64,000 bases of DNA from Enoplosus armatus (GCF_043641665.1 NC_092192.1:3113658-3177657); one strand, 5' to 3'; numbered from the stretch's first letter, positions 44,925-55,770 are shown. Notes: generated by a model from the letters alone, not told the origin. Program-made: numbers and translations.

Positions 44925-45170
44925 AATGAATGGTAACAACAGTGAAGCAGAGACGGCGGCCCAACAGACCGCGGCCTCGGACCGTCACGCTGACCCTAAT
45001 TAAACTCTATTAACCCTCAGCCGTCTCTCTCACCTCCGTCTTCGCTCTGCCTCTTCCGTCCATTAGCACGCAGTCTTTGCTGAAACGAACCTGCGGTGGC
45101 TCAGAGACGTGCCGTGAATAGCGACGCGCAGCCACGTCGAGTTGCCGTCTACCTTCTTGTCCCGTTTTAA
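44925..45170. promoter_or_regulatory. Possible CNE
   Basis: CpG-containing balanced sequence with GACCCTAATTAAACTC (TAATTA core) and GTTTTAATTAACTGG near 45164. Moderate enhancer candidate before a GA tract. Confidence 0.33.
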
Positions 45171-45184
45171 TTAACTGGTGTCCG

Positions 45185-45330
45185 ATGTCGAGGTGAGGAG
45201 AGGAGGAGGAGGAGCAGAATCTTAAATTCTGAGTGAAAAAGGAAAAAAGGTAGATGAGGGGGGAAGGAGGAGGTGTGAAAAAAGGTGAGAGATGAAACCA
45301 GGAGAGAGAAAGAGAGTGAGGGCGAGCGGG
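45185..45330 (+). repeat. Purine-rich tract
   Basis: AGG/GA-rich plus-strand DNA. The Ser/Pro-rich minus frame is an artefact. Confidence 0.65.
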
Positions 45331-45359
45331 GTCGTCCTCCCTGCTAATTTGCTGACATG

Positions 45360-45715
45360 GGGGCATCGGGGAGGGCTAGCCTCCTAATAAGATTGTTTCT
45401 TGAAGGAGCAGAGCGAGCTGTGAAGGGAACAAAAGTAACTGTGCCCCGCGAATCCTGTAGTCAATTAGTCCGTATCAATAATTAAAAAGCATTGTCTGCG
45501 CAGGGGCAGGGGCGGCAGATTGAGTTTCCCTCCACCAGGCTAGATTGTTATGACAAGCAGTGCCTACATAATGATATTAGCCATTAATAATTCACCGCCG
45601 GGCCAACATCGCTGCAGGTGACAGGAGGCCTGCGCCGCGCTCAGGCAGCCATCAGTCAGCCGGCTCGCCAATTATCAGAGGTCAGGAATCAGAAATGGAA
45701 ATTGAAAATTGTTCT
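45360..45715. promoter_or_regulatory. Strong candidate CNE, about 355 bp
   Basis: One of the best blocks in the window. CTCCTAATAAGATTG, then CAATTAG at 45462-45468, ATCAATAATTAAAAAGC, a GC-rich spacer, CTAGATTGTTATGAC (SOX-like ATTGTT), CATAATGATATTAGCC, CATTAATAATTCACC and finally CCAATTATCAGAGG (45668-45681). At least five TAAT/ATTA cores lie in repeat-free DNA with GC-rich linkers, bounded on the right by a TG array. No open frame of interest. Target unknown. Confidence 0.52.
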
Positions 45716-45722
45716 GGGTGGC

Positions 45723-45726
<4 letters not shown>

Positions 45727-45769
<43 letters not shown>

Positions 45770-45770
45770 T
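45727..45770 (+). repeat. (TG)18 microsatellite
   Basis: TG array with one GG interruption near its end. Confidence 0.95.
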
Positions 45771-45774
45771 TGAA

Positions 45775-46264
45775 TGTTAAGAGGTGAATGTGACAGTGTG
45801 GCGGTAACAGAAATACTGGTGTGTGTGTTAGAGGTGGAATAGTACCCCAATCCTTTACTTAAAGTGTTATTCACAGCCTTGGTTTTACTTTGGTTTGACT
45901 ATAATTTCACCAAACTCATTGACCTGTGACCTACGATTACACTGCATTCGTTTCGAAGATACTTACAATTTTTCCGCACATACACTGCGAGCAATTTTGG
46001 GAGTTCAGATTCTTGGCAAAGGACTTTTCAACATGACAGGAATCGACCACCAACCCTGCTGTCAGTGGTCTAACTGTCAGTATAGCTGCCCACAACAAAG
46101 TCCAACAAACAATTGGCCAGATTATCCAAACTACCTCATTTGGAGGTAAAACTGAATGATGTCAGTATTATTCCCTCATCATACAGCAATTATGGTAGGT
46201 CAAAGTTTAGGAGGAAGTTTTCCTGTAAACTGTGATGGATGAGAAATAATTTTACATCTACATC

Positions 46265-46265
<1 letters not shown>
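45775..46265. other. Non-coding, nothing recognised
   Basis: An 84-codon plus frame (45895-46149) has no domain. Otherwise ordinary sequence. Confidence 0.4.

Positions 46266-46268
<3 letters not shown>

Positions 46269-46299
<31 letters not shown>
46269..46299 (+). repeat. (TG)15 microsatellite
   Basis: Uninterrupted TG array. Confidence 0.95.
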
Positions 46300-46301
<2 letters not shown>

Positions 46302-46326
46302 TTGCCACTCAGAATGTGGGTTGAGA

Positions 46327-46336
46327 TGATTGACAG
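46327..46336 (+). promoter_or_regulatory. Exact PBX-MEIS/PREP composite word
   Basis: TGATTGACAG, the third exact occurrence in the window, 28 bp after a TG array. Confidence 0.3.
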
Positions 46337-46426
46337 GGAGGTTGAAGCCTCACTGGCTTCTCAGCAACTGCAACATCTGTGCTGGTGAGGAGGGCAGAAC
46401 AAAGAAGACAGATGCTGAATGGTACA

Positions 46427-46515
46427 GTGTGTGTGTGTGTGTGTGTGTGTGCAGAGGAGAAGAAGACAGATGCAGTGTCCATGTGTGCCAAACCAACACA
46501 CACACACACACACAC
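46427..46515 (+). repeat. (TG)12 and (CA)10 arrays
   Basis: TG at 46427-46451 and CA at 46496-46515, complementary arrays 45 bp apart that could pair as a long imperfect hairpin. Confidence 0.85.
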
Positions 46516-46534
46516 TACATGCCTGACTTCGTCT

Positions 46535-46715
46535 CGTGTCCCAGCAGTCCTTGCTCTGGGCCCACAGAGTGGACGCCGCCTGCTGATCAGGTCTGTCTGC
46601 TGGGCCTCGTTGGCGAGCTGCACGTCCAGACCCCCTGTCACAGCACCAGACTCTGGGATGACGAGGCCTCCAAGGTTCCTCTGGTGAAGCTCCACATCTG
46701 GGCTCAGTGGAGGGT
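46535..46715. other. GC-balanced exon-like island, uncertain
   Basis: A 180-bp patch of higher GC. One plus and two minus frames remain open across it. The plus frame reads through residues such as PADQVCLLGLVGELHVQTP. A fair acceptor (TCGTCTCGTGTCCCAGCAG) precedes 46547, and AG/GTCTG at about 46588-46593 could be a donor. No domain is recognised, and microsatellites flank it on the left. It could be an exon of a neighbouring gene or an old retroelement fragment. Confidence 0.15.
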
Positions 46716-46953
46716 GTTTTTCTCACTTCCTGTCATCTTTTTTATTTTTATTTTTACTGTTGGTCAAACATAAATGTGTGAGTAAACAAATTAATAAATA
46801 AAAAGAAAGAGGATGTTTTTTTTTCTTCATGCTTGTCTTTCTGTCCCCTTCTTGAAGGCTTGAAGGTGCCACGACAGAGATTCATACACAGTGACAGATC
46901 AGAAAAGAAGAGGACAGAATAAAAGACGAGATGAGGGAGGACAGCAGGAGTGA

Positions 46954-46969
46954 GGGGGGGGGGGGGGGG
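46954..46969 (+). repeat. G homopolymer, 16 bases
   Basis: Sixteen consecutive G in GA-rich DNA. Confidence 0.9.
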
Positions 46970-47189
46970 CAAGAAGAAGAGAAGGAGAGGGCAGGGCTGC
47001 TGAGTGAAAAGTGAAAACCACAAAAGAAGAGTCAGTCAGTTGGTCAGTGTTTCAGTCTGACTGTCGTTGCAGAGCTCATCAGCCATCGTTCACTGGCAGG
47101 AAGAAGAACTCACTGCTGTCGCCTGGACACCTCATCATTTCTCACTTTTTTAAATTAATGATTTTTAAATAAATGATGTTTTGTTTCTG

Positions 47190-47445
47190 TAACAACTGCC
47201 CATGCCTTTGTACTAACTAATACTTTGTACCAGCTGAAAAGCTCCTGTGCTACACTCTCCCAGTGCTCTGAGCTCCCAGTCCGGGCAAAGTCAGCAATGA
47301 GACCGCTAGCTTCTCGGCTAACTGAGCTAACGGCAGCTACAGTTAGCCGCAGTTACTTGTTACTCTTGTGATATTCTGCCCCCTATTTGTTTGAAGTATG
47401 AATTTGACAGGTGGCCAATTCTTACATATTGCTTCTTTAAAGAGT
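47190..47445. mobile_element. Probable teleost MITE or repeat fragment
   Basis: Contains CTAACTGAGCTAACGGCAGC, ATTCTGCCCCCTATTTG and ends with CAATTCTTACATATTGC then TTCTTTAA. The terminal phrase is like the ends of common fish MITEs. I found no matching left end, so the copy looks truncated. Confidence 0.45.
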
Positions 47446-48160
47446 TTTAAGATTGTAAGTAGGAGAATTTCCTCAACCCATAAAGGAACCTGTAATCCTT
47501 CAGTTTATCAGAAAAGTTCAAGCTCAAAATCTTTGGAATTTTGGAAATACATGGTTTAGGCAGGACGGGTATGAAAAGTAAATTGTAATCGGAAAAGTAG
47601 TAACTAAAGCTGTCGGACAAATGTAGTGGAGTAGAAGAATAAAGTTGCATTAAATAAAATAATATTTCAGTGTACTACAAGTACCTCAAAGTTGTACTTA
47701 AGTACAGTACTTGGGTACATGTACTTAGTCACGTTCCACTACTGGGATGTTGAAGCTGACAAAACACTACACAGAATAAAAGCCAAGGAGTTTAGAACTT
47801 CTCACCTTCATCCCACACCCCAAACTTCCCTTTCAAATCACAACGGTCATGATTTCGTCAAACATATGAGATGTTTCACAACCGAATTCTGGCAAACTGT
47901 TAACGTGATGCTGTTGTTAGAGTTGATCAGTGACGGACATTTGAATGGAGACGACTGTAATCTGTCGGGGAGGATCTCCCTCCTCTTGAAGCTAACTTTC
48001 CTTTGAATTAAAACAAGTTTAGATGAAACATGGACATGAGAGGAAAGACTGACAGAATCAACAGTACAACTTCAACCCATCCGAAGAAGACAACAGGCAG
48101 CGAGGACATCGTCCTCATGAGACTCAAATACTCGTCACTTCCTTATTCACTTTAAAGTCT
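47446..48160. other. Non-coding, nothing recognised
   Basis: AT-leaning. 47690-47735 has repeated GTACTT/AGTAC words. A 104-codon frame (47692-48006) has no domain. Confidence 0.4.
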
Positions 48161-48164
48161 CCTC

Positions 48165-48500
48165 CAAGGCACCAGCCAATCGGGATTGACCTCAGCATCT
48201 CCCGAAAGCAGTCCAACACAACTTAGCATAACAGTTAATAATACATAGACCCATTACAGGGGAAATTGTATTCTTTCTGCCGGCCAGAGGAATGAATAAC
48301 TCCAACTGAAGTGTGACTCAGATCATCTGATTGACATTTAACCCTGTCATCTTGAAGCGCTGAGGGGTAATCAATAAATTAGTGACACGGCATCAGATCT
48401 GTGTGTTTTAATTGCTGAGCTGTGCATTATTTATCTGTCTGAAGTAGACGAGCAGTGAACGGACTCCAGGCGTTGATTACCGTGCTAAAGACTGATCACA
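48165..48500. promoter_or_regulatory. Strong candidate CNE, about 335 bp
   Basis: Repeat-free and motif-dense. GCCAATCGGGATTGACC (near-palindrome), ACAGTTAATAATACATAG, CATTACAGGGG, GAATGAATAACTCC, TGATTGACA at 48328-48336 (PBX/TALE-like), GGTAATCAATAAATTAGTG, TTTTAATTGCTGAGC and CGTTGATTACCG. Homeodomain, PBX and possible PITX cores are spread evenly along it. No open frame or repeat. Among the best enhancer candidates here. Confidence 0.5.
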
Positions 48501-50435
48501 GTGAATCGAAGATCGGCCTCTCTGAAGAGCCGCAGCCAGACGAGAGCAGCACACGCAGCCGGGATGCAGGAAGGGAAATAACACGGTGTGACTTGTGAAG
48601 TGGTTTGGCAGGGTACGGTGAACCCACTGCACAGTTTTAACTTTTTAGCGTGGATGTGTGAATGTGACTTGATGCAAAGAGAGGATGTGCAAGATGTATT
48701 TTCTAAACACTGATCGTGCTTTTGCTGTTTTCGCCTCAACTTTGGAATAGTTTCCTGAAAAGTCTCAGAGAAGCTAAACCTGTGCAAACCCACATTTTGT
48801 TTGACTTTTTCTTGATTTTACATTACATTTTGTGGTTATTGTGATTTTCTCGTTTGTTATATTTTGTCTTCTCTGTCTCCATTTTTATAAATGATTGTTT
48901 TGGTCATTGTATGACTATTATTCGATAGCATTAAGGAGAGAGAGGAGTAATATTTTTACCTTTTCTTTCTGCTGTTAAGCACCGTGCGACTGGAAAGGTT
49001 TGTCTTGAACTCAAATGCATATGCAGACACAAAACAAGAAACTGGGTAATTATGTTACTGGTGAAAACGACCATCCAGTCCCTTCCTGGTATACTTGAAT
49101 ATCACAGGATTTCCTATGCAGTTGTAGGATGTGAGCGGTCGTCATTCAGCACTGGTACTGAAACCTGGATGAAGCGATAGTTGTTGTTAGGGACCAAGCA
49201 GTGAGGCAACAAGGAAACAGGAGTTTGAGATAAAAAAAAAAAAGCTTGTTAAAGTGGTCACGCAACATAATTATATTCAATAGAACAACAACTAAACAAG
49301 GTGACCTGAACAAACTGACCTGCCACCATGACACACAAGGGAACATATATAGTGTCTCGGCCAAACCAAATCACACAAAGGGGTAAACAAGATGGACACC
49401 AACTACAACTAAATACAAAGCAAAACTAACTAAACCCAAATCCCCCCCATGACATGGTTTGGCCCGATGAGCTGGATCCAGGACTTAAGAGTCCTCAGCC
49501 CTTTGCCACACCTTTCGCTCCACCAGGAAGGGACCTCCCCCAACAACCACGGTAACTCAAAGACCAAGACGCAAATGATTAATATTACAGATTCATACAA
49601 ATCAAAAAACTGTGATGTTAATTGTTTGTGTTGTTAACTGCAAGTGACACTAACCTGCGTCGGTAGCCAAACTTTGGGATCATTACTGTGTGTGCCTGCA
49701 GCCACTGGAAATCAACATCCAACTCTGCAACTTTTAGCCTGTTTTAGATCATGGCTGGTTCTAAACATTTAAAACTGTGAGCAGCAGTTTTCAGGAAGAA
49801 CCTCAGCTAAGTAGTTGCTACCTGCTCAGCAAAAAACAGCACAAACGCACGAGTGGCTGGTGAGGAAAGTTGGTCGTACATGCAAACATTTGCAGCTAAA
49901 AAAAATAGGTTGTATTTTCCAGTCGCACGCAGAAACACAGGTAAAAGTGGCTAAGCTTTGCAATGTGAAGCTGGATAAGTTTAAAGTTACTCATATTGTA
50001 AGCACTGCTGGATATGAGCTGCAGTTGGAAAAATGTAAATGTTTTTTCTGGGAAAACTGGAAGGTGGAGGACTTCTACTACCAGCACCAGTGCAGCAAAA
50101 AGAGAAGTGGGTGTTCATAATTTTGTTATAACTCTGGCCTTTACCCAAGTTTGGTCTGCAGGGAGACACTTCAGTCCATCTCTGCAGTGATGTTTCCCAA
50201 GGTGCAGCCTGGCAAAGTGATGCAAACAGAGGCTTTGACTTGCTTAAAGAGCCTTCTGGGTATAAGGTATAAATAATGTAACTTGGAGAGAAAGACAGGG
50301 TATTTTGCACCGTTCTCTCCCCTCAGTACGCTCAATGTACGACCGCAACTCCCATGTTCAGGCTTCCTGCATTTGCCGGACCAACCCATGGAAATCCTCT
50401 GTAAGCCCCTCCCCTCTCATCCGCTGTAATGTTTG
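48501..50435. other. Non-coding with possible old repeats
   Basis: Contains A12 at 49232-49243 and C7 near 49441. Several phrases between 49140 and 50130 (for example GGACCTCCCCCAACAACC) look like decayed repeats, but no family can be named. Frames up to 107 codons lack domains. Confidence 0.35.
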
Positions 50436-50439
50436 CATG

Positions 50440-50660
50440 AGTTTATATATTTGTTTTTGGCCGTGATTTGCCGGCCCATTAAAAAAGAATAAGAGCTTAC
50501 ATATTCAAAGAGGGCATGTCTGGAGTATAAAGTCTAGGGAGGCTATAATTCATTAATGGTGCCATGAATAGATAACTCACTGTTGTATGATATCATACTC
50601 GCTGTTGAATTCACGGTGACATTCACATATTTTCCTGTTCAAAGAATCAGGATACCATTA
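50440..50660. promoter_or_regulatory. Candidate CNE, about 220 bp
   Basis: GTTTATATATTTG, CCATTAAAAAAGAATAAGAG, GAGGCTATAATTCATTAATG, GCCATGAATAGATAAC, TGATATCATACTC and CACATATTTTCC. AT-rich but not repetitive, with ordered TAAT, GATA and palindromic ATATCAT words. A good enhancer candidate. Confidence 0.43.
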
Positions 50661-51050
50661 CAAACGGTATATAAAAGGACTATACAAGGTTTTTAAACAA
50701 TTTATAGGCACACAGTGGAGCTATTAATGTTACGTGGTGTTTCATATGTTAAGATTCTGTTTCATGTCAAGGTTTTACATTAAATAATTAAGAAGAAACA
50801 GTTACCTTTTTGAAAACTGAATTGAAGAATAGGTTTCCTCATGTTTTGTTAAGTTACTTGGTTGTAAAATACTGTTTTGACTTGGAAAGCTTAATAACTC
50901 ATCTTTTTCAAGGTTCAATCTAATTTAGAAATATACACAAACATCATATAGTTCTGATCCTAACTGCTGATTTTATGAATATCTATTGTTCATGTTCACT
51001 GGTTCTTATTAAAATGTGATTCTTTGTAGGATGGAAAATCCTCTGCGACA
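50661..51050. other. AT-rich non-coding DNA
   Basis: Nothing recognised. Confidence 0.4.
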
Positions 51051-51054
51051 GATC

Positions 51055-51680
51055 ATGAGCCTATCTAATTGACCTCTGAACTAAACTGTGCTCACCAGCT
51101 TTGTGTCTGCATCTCCATTGCCAGTAATATGAACTTTGGAGGTATGACTTGGACAGCCCCTGTGTTTCCCATGGATAAGGTGACTGAGTTTGCCTTTCCA
51201 ACTGTGAAGCTATATCCAACGACAATCAGCTCTCTCCATAGAAGTCCAGCTTGCCAAGAATTTGGCCACTCACAAGCTGAATCCTGTCAGTCCCTCCAGA
51301 CCCTCTCCTGGTACATCTCTGTTGTCTTAGCGTACCCGTAGGCTAGCTTTCTCTTTGCTTCCCCGCTGGCAAGACTTCAACCTGTGTCCTCGCAGCCTCG
51401 GCAGTCAGATTTCTTTGTACCGCAAACATTTGTTTGGAGACGAGTTATTGTACAGGATCACACAAACTGAAACCAAGGGTCCATGTTGTCTTCACTTCCG
51501 GGGGCACATTTGTCTCTGCCAGCCCAGTGTCCTAGGAATTGCTGTATATTCACATTGTACCATTCTGCAGCTCACACTGTTTGTCCAATGTTGGACGTTA
51601 TGTCTCCTTTATGTAGCGTACTGTAACATAGCGAGGTGGAGGTTGTAGCTGTGGATGAGCATGTAGCACAACAGACTTTC
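51055..51680 (+). other. Unassigned stretch with two consecutive open frames
   Basis: Two plus-strand frames, 90 codons (51069-51341) and 97 codons (51355-51648), follow each other with 13 bp between them. Composition is more even than the AT-rich DNA before it, Cys is frequent, and no domain is recognised. It could be a decayed retroelement or chance. I do not call a gene. Confidence 0.2.
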
Positions 51681-51769
51681 AAACTGAGGTCATCCTGTGC
51701 TCAGGATCCTCACACTTTACTGGATCTCTGTGGCTTTCATTGACTTTCTGTGGTCACTAATTATTTCCC

Positions 51770-51960
51770 AAGCCATCCTCCTGCGGCATTTGTTTCCTCA
51801 CCTGCTGTGTTTTCAATAATGGAGGAATATTTCACCCATTGAAATGCTAACGTTTGAATGACATTGGAAATCTGCGGCATGGAGATACAACAAGCTGCAT
51901 GAGGCCTCGGCTACAGAGACAATATTCATCAGGATCAAATCATTGTTGTTGTTGTTTTAG
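51770..51960. promoter_or_regulatory. Candidate CNE, about 190 bp
   Basis: TTTGTTTCCTCACCTGCTG (forkhead-like and E-box words), TTTTCAATAATGGAGG, CCCATTGAAATGCTAACG, CTGCGGCATGGAGATAC, GACAATATTCATCAGG. Repeat-free until a GTT array at about 51945. Confidence 0.42.
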
Positions 51961-52162
51961 TGGGATTTATTGATAATAATGAATGGATGAAATCCTTTAA
52001 ACCCCAGTGGACACAACCAAGGAACCCATTTTTAATGCATACATTAGTGAACTATCAAAATTGAATTGTAAGGAAAGGAACTGGTTAAGATATAGATCAC
52101 AAATATGAATGGAATTTACTTCATTATAAGCTTATGTCAACATTTTAACACGCAAACTGTTG

Positions 52163-52166
<4 letters not shown>

Positions 52167-52232
<66 letters not shown>

Positions 52233-52244
52233 GTGTGTGTGTGT
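52167..52244 (+). repeat. (TG)29+ compound microsatellite
   Basis: Pure TG for about 58 bp, then TATGTA interruption and more TG to 52244. The longest dinucleotide array in the window; likely highly polymorphic. Confidence 0.97.
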
Positions 52245-52249
52245 CTGTT

Positions 52250-52830
52250 GTACGTTTTATAAAATTAAGCATATTTTTTCATGCATTGGCTGAAAATAAC
52301 ACCAGCTACAGAACACACTGTTCTCTTCTTGGAAGTTGCATAAGCTTTGTTATGAAATCAGCAGAGGGAGCCGACTTCAAGCTCATCTCGCCAACACAAA
52401 GAACTGCCTTCATCCGGGATGCTCAAAGAGCAGCAACAAGCACAAAGATGTCCTTCGACAAGCGCAGCCCTTCATCTTCAGCTAATAACACAGATAAAGC
52501 TATTCCGGCTGCTGTTGTTGTTATTGCTTTGGTGTGAATCGCTCTGCGCTGCTCGGCTCTGTTGTGCTTTAATAAGTTCAACTCGGTTCGGTATTTGGCT
52601 TTGCTGTGCTCTTTTCTTCTCTCTTCTATTCTGCTCTGTTTCTGTTTCTGCCTCCATACAGCCAACATCTGGACTTTTCTCTGCGGATCCCGACCGACCC
52701 GACTCTGCAGCACAACAGCCTCGCCTAATTGCTGTGGACTCTCTCCTCACCAGCCTGCTTCTGTCTTGAAAAAAAGACTATGTTTGTAGCTGGCTGTTCA
52801 GCTTTTATCTATATTTTAAGCCACACACAA
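52250..52830. other. Non-coding, CT/TG-rich
   Basis: Frames on both strands (up to 125 codons) overlap here without domains; CTCTGCTCTGTTCTG-type words are low complexity. No gene supported. Confidence 0.45.
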
Positions 52831-52834
52831 GGTG

Positions 52835-52950
52835 TAGAGTCGGCCTGGAGCTTGTTACAGGGGCCCGCGGCTGCATAATTCATGAGAAGGAGCAGCTTGC
52901 TGCAGCGGCTAAATAAAAGATCTGCCAGCGGTGGATGGCAGGACAGAGGA
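52835..52950. promoter_or_regulatory. Candidate CNE, short
   Basis: GGGCCCGCGGCTGCATAATT followed by CATGAGAAGGAGCAG and CGGCTAAATAAAAGATCTGC. GC/AT mosaic without repeats. Confidence 0.36.
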
Positions 52951-54470
52951 GCACGCTTTACCTGCCCTGCCACCTGTGTGTAAATGCAGGTGCATGTATG
53001 TTTGGGGTGATTCTGTGTTTTTCTGTGTGTGCATCACAACCCCTGAGTTAAGATCAATGCAGGTGTGTATGACATACAGAGAAGTAGGCACACTTCGTGC
53101 ACACTCTTTGCTCACTGCACTGCGGTTGAGTGTTGTTGGGTGATCTGTCCATTAAAGCTCCAGTTGTGTCTTCACACAGAGGAGACGTCCCCACTCGGGT
53201 CCAGGATGAGATGTCATCATGTGATGCCTCTTCTTCTTCATGTGTCTACCCTTCTTCTTCCTCCTCTCCTCACTCCTCAGAAAAGTACATTTTAATTCAA
53301 ATTAACAGTACTTACATAATAAAATCTTCTCTGTCTAAATCTATAAAGAAAGACTTGCCATGTTGGATGCTTTGTTTGATAAATATGATGAAATTTCCTG
53401 CTTCACTTCAGAAGTCACAGAGCAGGTTGCAGACCGTCAGACATGCAGTGCTGAAGTTAAGATGTTGTCATTATTCAAAGTGAAAAATGGCTTTTCATGC
53501 ACAGCAGCTATCAAAGAAACTAACATGTTTCAGTTCATCAGCTTTGTCAGCAAATCAGGTGAGTGAGCAACATTTAGACACATCATAACCGCTGTCCAGG
53601 GTGCTGATCTCAGAGCTGTCCCAAGTGTTTGCCAACATGCGCCCGCTGTCAGGAACTGATGGCCAGTGGGTTGCCTTGCCTCTCTTGTTAAACTCACTTC
53701 ATGTATTTTGTTATTCCAGATCCTGGTTGCTGAGTCGTGGAGACGCCACGCCAAGCGACCTTAGTTCCAGTCGGTCCCGCCTCGTTTGACGGAGTGATTC
53801 AGTTAAGTTGGCTCAGCTGGTTATGAGTTTGTCTCAAACTCTGACGTCAGGGTCCAGCAATGTTACAAAAAGCATTAAAATCTATTGTATCCAAAATCCA
53901 AAATTTAATTGATTCACACTCACACGCCGTGTCATTATTTGTACAGATGATTCAGCCGAGAAAGTTTCATCACTGTCTAAGCCAGTCACACATTGTCTAC
54001 GGGAAGAATGACTAAGACTTTTACTTCTGGAAACACATGAGCCTCATCCTATTCTTTTATTCTTATTTGTTCACTTGTTTAAAAATGACTAAGCGTTCAA
54101 TAATGCTAGAAATGATCGGTAAAGCAGAGTGTTACAATCCCCACCAATGAGGTTGACATTTAGCTGAAATTCAGCAGCTACAAAGAGTGAAAGTAAACAA
54201 CTTGTCTGCCAAATTGTGTAACATACCGCAAAACACAGAAAGTAAATTTACAATTTAGAATTAGTGTAGCAGTAAAATAAGCTTCAGCTGAATTACTAGA
54301 ATAATTATTAGAAATAAGTACAAACGTATCAGTAGTATCACCTTTGGTGCAATTTTAATCTGAAGATGTTGGCTTTACAGTGTTTGAGTAAAAGAAGTAG
54401 TTTCATTCCAGCCGAGTGCTAACTGTTCATACTGTAGTAGTAGATCAGGGCTGATTGTAAGAGATTAAAT
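52951..54470. other. Non-coding, nothing firmly recognised
   Basis: About 1.5 kb. 53205-53285 is CTT-rich. A tRNA-like box-A word occurs at 53809-53820 but no box B (see rejected items). No gene. Confidence 0.45.
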
Positions 54471-54895
54471 AGTAAAAATGTCAGGAGACGGGACTGGCTG
54501 TGAGCGGCAAGAGGCATGAAACCGCATATGGAAGATGGCAGCTGTAAATTGGACGGTGGAGACGGTGGAGCCTAGCGGCCGTACAAAATGCATGAACCCA
54601 CAGCAGAGTGGCTGTTCGTTGTTTTGGTTTTTTGTCTGTTCAGCCTCCATCCCGTCTCGCTCCTTTTTTCCCCTCTTCTTCCACAACAGCGCTCCTCGCC
54701 ACATTTTCTCAGCACAAACAATTCTCTCATTCTCTTTGTCTTGTCTCTTATGTTTTCTCTCTCCTCATGAGATCCTCAGGAGTGATGCACGTCAGGTGGC
54801 TGCAGCTGCACTTCTGAATGGGGGCTGTGGATGGAGGGCAGGTCAGGAGGGAGGAACCAGGAGGTGGATTGGACCAGGGATGCTGAGGAAGGGCT
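54471..54895. other. Mixed, CT-rich low complexity
   Basis: Overlapping plus frames (to 120 codons) cross a CT-rich region at 54640-54775. No domain. Confidence 0.45.
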
Positions 54896-55030
54896 AGGAG
54901 GGAGGGAGGGGAGACGGCGCGTGGAGGCGCGTGGAGGCGCGTGGAGCAGCGGCGGCGGCGTGGGAGATGGCCTGATGCCTAACATGCAGACGAGGAGAGA
55001 AGAGGAGGCAGTGAAGGAGGAGGTGTGTGC
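54896..55030 (+). repeat. GC-rich decamer repeat in a G/A tract
   Basis: GAGGCGCGTG repeated three times at about 54921-54950 (the first copy differs slightly), followed by GGC triplets and GA-rich DNA. Confidence 0.8.
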
Positions 55031-55390
55031 GGGTTGATCCCTCTAAAAGCCTTGGTTCTTTCAGCAGGCTCAAATTATTACCAGCGTGCGAGGAACAAGG
55101 GCTCTGCTTGGGGGTGAGCCACCCAGGAGATTGCCTATGCCTCGGGGCGATTTTCAGAAGAAAGTAACACGGGAGAAAAATAATAGGAGGTGGGAGTACA
55201 AGCAGGAAGGAGGGGATGGAGGGAAGGAGCAGTGGGTCGAGGGTTTCAGCGCTGTTGTTGAGAAAAGTTAAGGGTATTTTTATTCTCTTCTGTTTTCCCA
55301 TCTCGCTGAACGCCTGCCTCCCTGCCTCCTCGGCCCTGCGCTCGTTCTCTGAGGCCTTTCATGCTTTCCGCTACTCTGTTCTCCACTCGG
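55031..55390. other. Non-coding, nothing recognised
   Basis: Mixed sequence, purine-rich in the middle. No gene. Confidence 0.4.
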
Positions 55391-55391
55391 G

Positions 55392-55432
<41 letters not shown>
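55392..55432 (+). repeat. (CT)20 microsatellite
   Basis: Uninterrupted CT array of about 41 bp. Confidence 0.95.
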
Positions 55433-55434
<2 letters not shown>

Positions 55435-55437
<3 letters not shown>

Positions 55438-55765
55438 CTATCAATCCTCCCATGCTCAGCTCTGTTTTTTTCGACAAGGCCATCTGGAGACGTCGGTTAA
55501 TATGGTAACAAAGCTCTTTAGGCAGACAGATCGCTCCTCGGACCGGCCTCCCTCCTCCAGGCATCTTTTTCATTCACCTTCCCCTCCTTCTCTCCCTCCC
55601 TCCCTGCCTCCGTCTATCTATTCATGATTGATCAAGCTCTACAGGCCAGCCAACTTTACTGTTGTTGAGGTCTCTGTTTCTGTCTCTTTCCTTCTCTATC
55701 TTTTCTGTAAACTGTCACCTTGTTTCAGAATTGTAGTTTTTGATTTTACAGATTTATTCCTACTT
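55435..55765. other. CT-rich spacer
   Basis: Pyrimidine-rich to about 55705, then AT-rich. Nothing coding. Confidence 0.45.
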
Positions 55766-55770
55766 TTCCC

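Noticed and set aside
44605..45003. 132-codon plus frame as a gene
   Set aside because: Its first half lies in an interspersed repeat and its second half in unrelated non-coding DNA.
53805..53870. tRNA-derived SINE or tRNA (box-A-like TGGCTCAGCTGG)
   Set aside because: A box-A match is present but the downstream GGGTCCAGCAA does not fit box B, and no cloverleaf or acceptor stem can be drawn.
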